In this document: piece after piece, positions 53,332-60,518 of the stretch
How the letters are laid out: every line of letters begins with the position of its first letter
Position numbering within the stretch: the stretch's first letter is position 1
Origin: Halalkalibacter akibai JCM 9157
GTDB lineage: Bacteria > Bacillota > Bacilli > Bacillales > Bacillaceae_D
NCBI RefSeq assembly: GCF_000513135.1
Contig: NZ_BAUV01000016.1
Location: 17,828 to 81,827, forward strand
Reading direction: 5' to 3'
Length of the DNA stretch: 64,000 bases
The notes under the pieces: model-generated
Seen by the model: the letters and a program-made list of their open reading frames with translations, nothing else
Told to the model about the DNA's origin: nothing
Databases searched by the model: none
Position numbers and translations under genes: made by a program

Positions 53332-53883
53332 TTAAAGTGCATTTTTCTCCCATGCTGTTACCAATAGGCTGGAAATGTATTGTGCTACTTCTTTGGCTTC
53401 AAGGTTATCAACAGATACTTTCAAATGATGGGTTGAATACATTTCTTGTCTTTTATAAAATAACTCTTCAATGTCTGTCATTGATTTCCCTTGAAGAACT
53501 GGTCGACTATCAACAATAAGATGAAACCTTTTAAGCCAATTATCAAAAGACATATCTAGTGCAATAACCATACAGTTTTTTAAACAAAGATCTTTTATTT
53601 CATCCTGTAAAAAAGCTCCACCACCCAAAGAAATAACGTTAGAATTGTCAGTACAATACTTGTAGATAAGTTCTTTCTCCTTCTCCCGGAACTTCTTTTC
53701 TCCATATTTGCTGAAAATTTCAGAGACTTCCATACCGAATTCCTTTTCAATTTCACAATCAAGGTCAATAAAACTTCTTAATAGTTGATCAGCTACTAAT
53801 TTCCCAATTGTGCTCTTTCCAACACCCATAAAACCTATGAATACAATACTTTTATCTTTTGATGGAACGAATTCTTTTTGCAT
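53332..53883 (-). CDS. aroK: shikimate kinase
   Basis: A 183-residue P-loop kinase. Walker A GFMGVGKST is at residues 17-25, the shikimate-binding DLDCEIEKEFG with the DxD-type pair follows, then REKEKELI, the GGG loop SLGGGAFL and the lid Arg in VDSRPVLQG. It phosphorylates shikimate at O3. ATG 53883 with AAAGAGAG about ten bases upstream is preferred over the TTG at 53904. It is divergent from aroD, 237 bp away, so two shikimate-pathway genes sit together outside any aro operon. Confidence 0.9.
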   Translation of the reverse strand: MQKEFVPSKDKSIVFIGFMGVGKSTIGKLVADQLLRSFIDLDCEIEKEFGMEVSEIFSKYGEKKFREKEKELIYKYCTDNSNVISLGGGAFLQDEIKDLCLKNCMVIALDMSFDNWLKRFHLIVDSRPVLQGKSMTDIEELFYKRQEMYSTHHLKVSVDNLEAKEVAQYISSLLVTAWEKNAL

Positions 53884-54120
53884 AAAATAGAAACTCTCTT
53901 TCAAATTTATTTAATGATCCTTTTATAGATGCGAAACCAGTCTTATCAAAGTATAATATAGATTTAAAAAGATGTAAAAATAAAATGAATTATTAAAATG
54001 TTATGATTTTATCGGTATGATTTATGAGATGAATATTGATTGGGTAAGAGGTTTGAATTATGATGGAAGAATCAAAAAAGAGATAGTTAAGAAATCTAGT
54101 AGAATAAGGGGCAACGATTA

Positions 54121-54906
54121 ATGATGAGTAACAAAAAGGAAATTTTAGTAAAAGGTAGAACAATAAGTGCCCAAAATCCAAGTGTTTGTGTTCCTTTAGT
54201 TGGAATAACTCACGATGAACTAATTGAAACTGTTTTGGAACTTGTGAAAAAAGAACCAGACATTATTGAATGGCGAGCAGACTATTACGAACGGTTGGAA
54301 AATATACAGTTAGTTTTAAAGACATTAGCTTCAATTAGAAATGCAATTGGAGAAATTCCTCTATTATTTACAATAAGAGCCGAAAAAGAAGGAGGACAAG
54401 CTATTTCTTTAACTGTACAAGAAAAGATAGAGATTATGAATGTTGTTTGCGCTAGTGGACAAATTGACTTGATTGATCTCGAATTATTCCATAACAAAGA
54501 AGAAATTACTCAAGTTAGAGATATCGCAAAAAAACATCAAGTTTTATTAATATTATCTTATCATAACTTTCAAGCAACACCAGCGCTCCCGACTTTACTA
54601 GAAAAGTGCGTGGAAGCGGAGCTACTTGGAGCAGATCTAGCAAAAATATCAGTTATGGCCCAAGACGAGAAAGACGTTCTTCACCTACTTGAGGTTACTC
54701 AAGAAGCAAATGAGTCAACGGCTATACCTTTAATAACGATTTCAATGGGTCCTCTTGGTTCTATAACTAGAATGTTTGGATTTGCATTTGGATCCTGTAT
54801 CACTTTTGGTATTGGTTATGCAAGTTCAGCCCCAGGGCAAATTCCAATAGAGGATGTTAGACAAGTCATAAAAATTGTTCAGCGATCGTTGAACCACTCA
54901 TTATAG
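54121..54906 (+). CDS. aroD: 3-dehydroquinate dehydratase, type I
   Basis: A 261-residue type I dehydroquinase. The Schiff-base Lys is K175 in ADLAKISVMAQ and the general base His is H148 in LSYHNFQ; GxxSR-type MGPLGSITRMFG near the end binds the carboxylate. It converts 3-dehydroquinate to 3-dehydroshikimate in aromatic synthesis or quinate catabolism. AAGGGG stands about nine bases before the ATG; a second ATG follows at 54124. Its neighbour on the other strand is shikimate kinase. Confidence 0.93.
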   Translation: MMSNKKEILVKGRTISAQNPSVCVPLVGITHDELIETVLELVKKEPDIIEWRADYYERLENIQLVLKTLASIRNAIGEIPLLFTIRAEKEGGQAISLTVQEKIEIMNVVCASGQIDLIDLELFHNKEEITQVRDIAKKHQVLLILSYHNFQATPALPTLLEKCVEAELLGADLAKISVMAQDEKDVLHLLEVTQEANESTAIPLITISMGPLGSITRMFGFAFGSCITFGIGYASSAPGQIPIEDVRQVIKIVQRSLNHSL

Positions 54907-54928
54907 TCACGGTGTGTGAAAAGTCAAA

Positions 54929-54964
54929 GAAAAGCATCTTAGCTAATCTAAGATGCTTTCTTAA
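54929..54964 (+). terminator. rho-independent terminator after aroD
   Basis: AGAAAGCATCTTAG / CTAAGATGCTTTCT perfect stem with a five-base loop. Confidence 0.85.
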
Positions 54965-54997
54965 TGGAGTGGGTGTGGGCAAAAAGTTATATTTTTA

Positions 54998-55204
54998 TTA
55001 GAATCTCGATCCGTTTAACTGTTGTTCAGCCATTTGAACAAGGCGTTTTGTGATCTCGCCACCAACGGAACCGTTCGCACGTGCAGTAGTGTCGGCGCCA
55101 AGTTGAACACCAAACTCTTGTGCGATTTCGTATTTCATTTGGTCAAGAGCTTCTTCTACTCCAGGTACTAAAAGGTTGTTGTTGTTGTTGTTGTTCTGTG
55201 CCAT
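54998..55204 (-). CDS. alpha/beta-type small acid-soluble spore protein
   Basis: A 68-residue SASP. The conserved blocks are [20 protein letters not shown] (with the germination-protease cut site at YEIAQEFG) and [20 protein letters not shown]. It coats spore DNA and protects it from UV and heat. The N-terminus has seven Asn in a row, encoded by an AAC repeat. GAGGTGAT is the ribosome binding site, and a near-consensus sigma-G promoter lies just upstream. Confidence 0.95.
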   Translation of the reverse strand: MAQNNNNNNNLLVPGVEEALDQMKYEIAQEFGVQLGADTTARANGSVGGEITKRLVQMAEQQLNGSRF

Positions 55205-55235
55205 ATCTAATCACCTCTTTGTAAGTTTTCAAAAT

Positions 55236-55264
55236 TAGTATGTCACTAGATCAACCCTTTATAC
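55236..55264 (-). promoter_or_regulatory. sigma-G promoter of the SASP gene
   Basis: On the minus strand, GTATA (55264-55260), 17 bp, CATACTA (55242-55236) matches the forespore sigma-G consensus GNATR / CATNNTA. Confidence 0.78.
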
Positions 55265-55301
55265 ATTCATTGAACAAAATGTAGTAATAGGTTAAATAGA
55301 T

Positions 55302-55336
55302 AACGGTCACCGTTGGCTTTAAACCAGTGACCGTTT
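55302..55336 (-). terminator. rho-independent terminator after deoD
   Basis: AACGGTCAC / GTGACCGTT stem; the T-rich tail is weak on the minus strand. Confidence 0.6.
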
Positions 55337-55346
55337 GACTTTATTA

Positions 55347-56048
55347 CTATTTTGTTACAGCTTCAAGTGCGACTTCCATCATGTCACTAAACGTAGTTTG
55401 TCTTTCTTCTGATGTTGTTTCTTCCCCTGTAAGGATATGGTCGCTTACAGTAAGAACGGATAAAGCATTTCTATTGAATTTAGCTGCAATTGTATAGAGA
55501 GCGGCCGTTTCCATCTCAACTGCTAAAATACCGTATTTAGCCCACTTTTCGAGTTCAGAATTATCATTATAGAACATGTCTGCTGTAAAAACGTTCCCGA
55601 CTTTAAGATTAAGTCCTTTTTCAGTTCCAACATCATACGCTTTTTTCAGTAGATCAAAATTTGCCGTTGGAGCATAGTCCACACCGCCAAAAGTAAGGCG
55701 ATTCATTTGTGAATCAGTTGAAGCACTCATAGCTAAAATAACATCTCTTACTTTTACATCTTGTTGAATGGCACCACAAGTTCCTACACGAATTAAATTT
55801 TGAACATTATATTCTTGCATAAGTTCATTAATATAAATCGAGATAGATGGAACTCCCATTCCTGTTCCTTGTACAGAGATTCTTTTTCCTTTATATGTAC
55901 CCGTAAAACCTAACATACCTCTAACTTCATTGTAACAAACTGCATCTTCTAGAAAAGTTTCTGCAATGTATTTTGCTCGTAACGGGTCTCCTGGAAGTAG
56001 AATTGTCTCCGCTATTTCACCTTGTTTTGCACCAATATGTACGCTCAT
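55347..56048 (-). CDS. deoD: purine nucleoside phosphorylase, DeoD-type
   Basis: A 233-residue hexameric-type nucleoside phosphorylase: [30 protein letters not shown] is the start block (seen here in parts), with [28 protein letters not shown] for the purine/ribose site, and [14 protein letters not shown] containing the catalytic Asp. It splits purine (deoxy)nucleosides with phosphate. GGAGGG precedes the ATG. It stands alone rather than with drm/pupG. Confidence 0.95.
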   Translation of the reverse strand: MSVHIGAKQGEIAETILLPGDPLRAKYIAETFLEDAVCYNEVRGMLGFTGTYKGKRISVQGTGMGVPSISIYINELMQEYNVQNLIRVGTCGAIQQDVKVRDVILAMSASTDSQMNRLTFGGVDYAPTANFDLLKKAYDVGTEKGLNLKVGNVFTADMFYNDNSELEKWAKYGILAVEMETAALYTIAAKFNRNALSVLTVSDHILTGEETTSEERQTTFSDMMEVALEAVTK

Positions 56049-56229
56049 TAGATGCCCTCCATCCTTATACTAAATAGTTCTAACAATCATTACTATAACA
56101 TAATCATGTATTCGTTCAAATTGTAAGACAAGTCTTACAATCTAGATCGTAACTTTAGGGGAAAAAGAACTTTCTTTCCCTTTTTCACATAAGATAAATC
56201 AATATTGTATAGAAAGGAACTGAGCAAAG

Positions 56230-56334
56230 ATGAATCATGATTTAACGTTTGTTTCAAAATCACTCCTTCTAATCGGCTCAATTTTCTTTTTAATTGGATC
56301 TTACCTTTCGTTTAAAATGGAATTAGACCGATAG
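56230..56334 (+). CDS. 34-residue single-span membrane peptide
   Basis: A short frame with AAAGGAAC ten bases upstream encodes MNHDLTFVSKS, one hydrophobic helix (LLLIGSIFFLIGSYLSF) and KMELDR. It lies between the divergent deoD gene and a terminator that starts 15 bp after its stop, which supports a real transcript. Family not recognised. Confidence 0.5.
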   Translation: MNHDLTFVSKSLLLIGSIFFLIGSYLSFKMELDR

Positions 56335-56348
56335 AGCTTATGACTAAA

Positions 56349-56390
56349 AGAGGTGATTCATAAGAAGGTCTCCTTTGAATCACCTCTAAT
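56349..56390. terminator. terminator between two small-peptide genes
   Basis: AGAGGTGATTCA / TGAATCACCTCT perfect 12-bp stem with a 15-base loop; usable in both directions. Confidence 0.75.
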
Positions 56391-56415
56391 ATATCTCTCC
56401 ATAAATCATAGTTAC

Positions 56416-56556
56416 CTATCTATACCAACTTACACCGAGGATTATGAGCAGGATGACTAGCACTACAATGAGAGCAAATCCTAAACCTGACCCATGCCTA
56501 GGTGCAGTCGGGCAACAGTATCCGTAGCCTCCGTACCAAGGACCGTAATAACCCAT
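56416..56556 (-). CDS. YjcZ-family sporulation protein
   Basis: A 46-residue protein with a Gly/Tyr/Cys-rich start (MGYYGPWYGGYGYCC), a short linker and a C-terminal hydrophobic helix (FALIVVLVILLIILGVSWY). This is the pattern of the YjcZ/YhoB-like sporulation peptides, small spore-envelope membrane proteins of unclear function. AAAGGTGG precedes the ATG. I found no perfect sporulation promoter in front; CATATGGTGTA upstream is only an approximate mother-cell -10. Confidence 0.85.
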   Translation of the reverse strand: MGYYGPWYGGYGYCCPTAPRHGSGLGFALIVVLVILLIILGVSWYR

Positions 56557-56760
56557 TTCTACACCACCTTTCAAAAGTGGATTTACTACACCATATGCAC
56601 AAATGGTGAACTCTGAGCTAGGTATTAGTGGAATTTAATGAGATAAATAGAGATATTTGTTGGTGCACATTGTGATGAAAAACATCCTTAAAACGCTTCA
56701 ATTGTTTTTTCGGTGACAGTTATGATAGGATACGACCAAATTAAAGAAAGGAGATGGAGT

Positions 56761-57432
56761 ATGAATCAGGAAAACATAAAATTAAAAATACTTGAAGCTT
56801 TTCAGTTTAGACATGCCACGAAAAAATTCGATGCTAGTAAAAAGATTGCTAATGAGGATTTCGAATTCATTTTAGAAACGGCAAGGTTGTCACCAAGCTC
56901 AATCGGTTTAGAACCTTGGAAGTTTATTATCGTACAAAATGAAGAGTGGAGAGAAAAATTAATAGAGATAGCTTGGGGAGCTGGTGGTCAATTACCGACA
57001 GCAAGTCATTTTGTTCTCATACTTGCCAGAACAGGAAAAGATGTGAAATATAACTCTGAATACATAAGGCAACATCTAAAGACGGTCAAGGAAATTCCAG
57101 AAGAGTTACTTGACGATATTTCTGAAAGGTATGGTACATTTCAAAAAAACTTTGGCTTGTTAGAAAGTGAGCGTGCCTTGTATGACTGGTCTTGTAAACA
57201 AACTTATATTGCGCTAGCTAACATGATGACAGCTGCAGCGCAAATTGGAATAGATTCATGTCCAATTGAAGGATTTAATTTTAAGCTTGTCCATCAATTT
57301 TTAAATGAGCAAGGCCTACTAGAAGATGGGTCTTTTGATATTTCAGTCATGGCAGCTTTTGGGTATCGCCTTGAAGAACCACGTCCTAAAACTAGGAAAC
57401 AAATAGCCGAAATTGTGACATGGATTAAATAA
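56761..57432 (+). CDS. NAD(P)H-dependent nitroreductase family protein
   Basis: A 223-residue FMN nitroreductase. RHATKKFDASKKI at the N-terminus binds FMN phosphate; LSPSSIGLEPWKFIIV and the C-terminal MAAFGYRLEEPRPKTRK are typical of the NfsB/YfkO-like group. It reduces nitroaromatics or quinones, with unknown natural substrate. AAAGGAGATGGAGT puts a strong ribosome binding site before ATG 56761; the earlier frame start at 56713 lacks one. The terminator after it also serves ligD on the other strand. Confidence 0.88.
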   Translation: MNQENIKLKILEAFQFRHATKKFDASKKIANEDFEFILETARLSPSSIGLEPWKFIIVQNEEWREKLIEIAWGAGGQLPTASHFVLILARTGKDVKYNSEYIRQHLKTVKEIPEELLDDISERYGTFQKNFGLLESERALYDWSCKQTYIALANMMTAAAQIGIDSCPIEGFNFKLVHQFLNEQGLLEDGSFDISVMAAFGYRLEEPRPKTRKQIAEIVTWIK

Positions 57433-57436
57433 AATA

Positions 57437-57489
57437 ACGGTCATCTTAAGAAGTCTGTATTTGGACCTTCTTTAGATGACCGTCTTTTT
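57437..57489. terminator. bidirectional terminator between nitroreductase and ligD
   Basis: ACGGTCATCTTAAGAAG pairs with CTTCTTTAGATGACCGT, followed by five T; it touches the ligD stop codon. Confidence 0.8.
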
Positions 57490-59326
57490 ATTTTGCAACT
57501 AATTCAGACAGTTGATTCAACACTTTTCCGAAAGCTTGTTGCTCTTTTATGCTTCGCAGTTTTTGAAAGGGATCTCCTATCTTTTCTAAGCGATTAATAA
57601 CAGCAGGAATTGTGAACATTGCAGGAGTTAACTGGGATGTTACTTCACTCCACTCTAATGGTGTAGCAATTTGACCTAATGCACTTCCTCTTGGAGAATA
57701 GGGGGAAACAATGGTTTTTCCTTCATCATGTTGAATGTAATCTAAGTAAAGTCGATTACCTCTATTTTTCTTCAAACGCTCTGTCGTAAACCATTTCGGG
57801 CTTTGTTCACATAGAAAACGGCAAACAAACTCTGTAAACACTCTTGTTTCATCGTATGAATAGTTCTGTTCTGGTAAAGGAATGTATACTTGTAACCCTT
57901 TACCTCCCGATGTTTTAACAAATGACTGTAAATCAAACTGATCAAATATCGCCTTCATTTGCAATGCAGCTTCTATAGCTAAAGAAAATTCGTCTACAGA
58001 TGGGGGATCTAAATCAAACACAATCTCTTTAGGATTTTCAGACTTTCTTGTTTGAAAAGGAATGTGGAATTCAAGAGCAAGTTGATTGCCAAGCCAAAGT
58101 AAAGTTTCAATATCATTACATAAAATGTAGTTAATATCATCGACTAATTCAGTATTAACAAATGTAGGAGCGTAGTCAGGGCAGTGTTTTTGATAAAACT
58201 GTTCAGCATTAGCTCCGTGTGGAAAGCGAATGACAGTCAGAAGTCGTTCTTTCAAAAATGGAAGTAGAAAGGGAGCTGCTTTTTGCAAATAATACAAATA
58301 TTGGTCTTTATTAATGTCTAGATTTGGCCAAATAGGTTTATCAGGATGTGTAATATTAATTGTTTCTGGCAGTGGATTCATTTTTCTTAATAGGGAATGC
58401 CAAGTACAATCAGCTGGTTCTAACTCAAAGTTAAAAGCATGAAATTTAGGTTCTCTGAGCTGCTTTCCATCAAAATCAATGCAAGCAACTTCAACACAGA
58501 TGGAAGGTTGCAATTGCCAAATATTTGGTGCAGTTCGTTCCCCGTTTTGTTGAAAAAAAGTAAGAAGTGTCTGTTCTTCTTCATCTGTTAATCCATGCCG
58601 AAAAATTACAACCTCAGTTAATTGGTCTTCTTTGAATACAGATCCGTGAAAATAACCATTTCCTTTATCGTATTTGGTTAAGCAAACAGATATGTACCGG
58701 TAATTTTTCACTTTTAACCAATTAGAAGTTCTTTTTCCACTTTCCCAGACAGAAGATTCTCTTTTAGCGACCATGCCTTCCCCGTTATGTGTCGTTATTA
58801 AATTCCAGAGAGACTTTCCGTCTTCTATTGCTTGAATCATCTGAAGACGATCTTGACTTTCATAAGATATAGAAATGGGCAAATGTAACTTGGTAAACAG
58901 ATTTTGAAGTTTTTGTTTTCGATATGAGAACGGTTTGTTTTCAAAGTTCTGACCTTTGTATAGAAGGAGATCAAAGATAGCAAGATGACAAGGGAAACGC
59001 TTAGCATGATCCTTTATAACATTTTTGGTTCTCATACGTCCGCGTAGCTGAATCTGAGTAAAATCACTTTGAAAGTTATTAGTGAGATAAACCATTTCAC
59101 CGTCAAACATTAAAGGTAGATCCGACTTTATTTCGTGATAAATGCTCTCACAGTAGCTTATGATTTCTGGAAATTGAGCGTTTAAGTTGTTGCCATTACG
59201 ACTAATTAGTTGAGGCTCTTTTTCAACCCAATGAAGTAAGCAGCGAAACCCATCAAATTTGGTTTCATATAGCCAACCTTTTTCTATAGGGTATTCTGTT
59301 GCGGGTGACAACAGCATTGGTTTCAA
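57488..59326 (-). CDS. ligD: NHEJ DNA ligase D (ligase + polymerase domains)
   Basis: A 612-residue two-domain LigD. The N-terminal ATP-dependent ligase domain has the adenylated Lys23 in YETKFDGFR and the later GEGMVAKRE and WLKVKNYR motifs. The C-terminal half (from about residue 315, THPDKPIWP) is the primase-like polymerase with FDLDPP metal Asp residues and VKTSGGKGLQVYIP. No phosphoesterase domain is present, as is usual in Bacillus. The start is uncertain: TTG 59326 with AGTAGG upstream, or ATG 59317. It is divergent from ku; together they repair double-strand breaks, notably in dormant spores. Confidence 0.93.
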   Translation of the reverse strand: MKPMLLSPATEYPIEKGWLYETKFDGFRCLLHWVEKEPQLISRNGNNLNAQFPEIISYCESIYHEIKSDLPLMFDGEMVYLTNNFQSDFTQIQLRGRMRTKNVIKDHAKRFPCHLAIFDLLLYKGQNFENKPFSYRKQKLQNLFTKLHLPISISYESQDRLQMIQAIEDGKSLWNLITTHNGEGMVAKRESSVWESGKRTSNWLKVKNYRYISVCLTKYDKGNGYFHGSVFKEDQLTEVVIFRHGLTDEEEQTLLTFFQQNGERTAPNIWQLQPSICVEVACIDFDGKQLREPKFHAFNFELEPADCTWHSLLRKMNPLPETINITHPDKPIWPNLDINKDQYLYYLQKAAPFLLPFLKERLLTVIRFPHGANAEQFYQKHCPDYAPTFVNTELVDDINYILCNDIETLLWLGNQLALEFHIPFQTRKSENPKEIVFDLDPPSVDEFSLAIEAALQMKAIFDQFDLQSFVKTSGGKGLQVYIPLPEQNYSYDETRVFTEFVCRFLCEQSPKWFTTERLKKNRGNRLYLDYIQHDEGKTIVSPYSPRGSALGQIATPLEWSEVTSQLTPAMFTIPAVINRLEKIGDPFQKLRSIKEQQAFGKVLNQLSELVAK

Positions 59327-59440
59327 TAGGAAAACCTACTTTCTTAAAAATGGTATTACTTAGCTTTTTCACTTTTTCTTTTACCATACATAATCTTCGC
59401 ATTTTGATTGCACATTAAGTAAAAAAGTAGGTGAAGAAAA

Positions 59441-60307
59441 ATGCATACAGTTTGGAAAGGGAGTATTAGTTTTGGTTTAGTTAATATTCCAATTAAACTT
59501 CATACAGCTACCGAAAACAAAGACATTAAATTAAGACAATTACACAAAGAATGCCATACACCAATAAGTTATCAAAAAGTTTGTCCCGGCTGCGATAAAG
59601 AAGTGAAAACAGAAGATATCGTGAAGGCATACGAGTATGCCAAAAATAAATTTGTTATTTTGGATGATGAAGAACTAGAAAAACTTAAAAAAGAGAATGA
59701 AGATAAAGCAGTTGAGATTGTAGATTTTGTGAAATTAGAAGAAATAGATCCAATTTATTTTGAAAAAAGCTATTTTATTGCTCCTGATAATGGTGGTGCT
59801 AAAGCTTATTCCTTATTAAGAAAAGCTCTAGTTGAATCGGGGAAAATAGGCATAGCCAAAATCATCATTCGTTCAAAAGAACAGCTTGCAGTCGTTCGTG
59901 TTTATAAGGATACTTTATTAATGGAAACGATCCATTTTCCTGATGAGGTTCGGAATGTGGACGAAGTCCCTAATGTACCAGCAGAGCAACTTGTTGTTCA
60001 AAAAGAACTCGACACAGCTTTAATGCTCGTGGACCAACTCACAACAACTTTTGATCCTGAAAAATATAACGATGATTATCGGACAGCTCTAATGGATTTA
60101 ATTGAAGAAAAGAAATCGGGCAAAGAAACCGTTACAACAACAGAAAAGCAGCCTGCTGCGACGTCAAATGTTACAGATTTAATGTCTGCTCTTCAGGCTT
60201 CACTCGATAAAACAAAAACCAAAAAAACAACTACAAGAAAAAGAAAACCTGTAGCTGCAAAATCTACAAATGACAAAAAGACAACGACTGCTTTAAAAAA
60301 TGCTTAA
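59441..60307 (+). CDS. ku: Ku DNA end-binding protein
   Basis: A 288-residue bacterial Ku. The start HTVWKGSISFGLVNIPIKLH, the CHTPISYQKVCPGCD zinc-like Cys cluster and the core LPDEV-type FPDEVRNVDEVPNVP are typical. The C-terminal tail after residue 250 is Lys/Thr-rich (KTKTKKTTTRKRKP), the type known to help DNA sliding and LigD stimulation. TAGGTGAAG precedes the ATG. It is divergent from ligD with 114 bp between them. Confidence 0.95.
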   Translation: MHTVWKGSISFGLVNIPIKLHTATENKDIKLRQLHKECHTPISYQKVCPGCDKEVKTEDIVKAYEYAKNKFVILDDEELEKLKKENEDKAVEIVDFVKLEEIDPIYFEKSYFIAPDNGGAKAYSLLRKALVESGKIGIAKIIIRSKEQLAVVRVYKDTLLMETIHFPDEVRNVDEVPNVPAEQLVVQKELDTALMLVDQLTTTFDPEKYNDDYRTALMDLIEEKKSGKETVTTTEKQPAATSNVTDLMSALQASLDKTKTKKTTTRKRKPVAAKSTNDKKTTTALKNA

Positions 60308-60359
60308 TTCACTCTTGGAAACGAAATACGCTTCTATAAAAATATAGATCACTATCGTA

Positions 60360-60398
60360 GGGCACTGAAAATTAAGTAAGACCTTTTCAGTGTCCTTT
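60360..60398 (+). terminator. rho-independent terminator after ku
   Basis: GGGCACTGAAAA / TTTTCAGTGTCC stem followed by TTTC. Confidence 0.72.
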
Positions 60399-60518
60399 CG
60401 TGTTGATTACTAGTTTTGTCTAAATTAAATGTCTAATTCTGTAGTTTAGATATACTAAATATAGTAAAATGGTATTTAAAGCTTAGAATGAAAGTCATAT
60501 TCGAGAAGGGTAAACATA

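Noticed and set aside
56557..56640. Sigma-K or sigma-E promoter of the YjcZ-family gene
   Set aside because: CATATGGTGTA is close to a mother-cell -10 box but breaks the consensus, and no matching -35 element is seen.
59327..59440. Sigma-G promoters between ligD and ku
   Set aside because: Known for the B. subtilis orthologues, but I could not find a -35/-10 pair with correct spacing on either strand.
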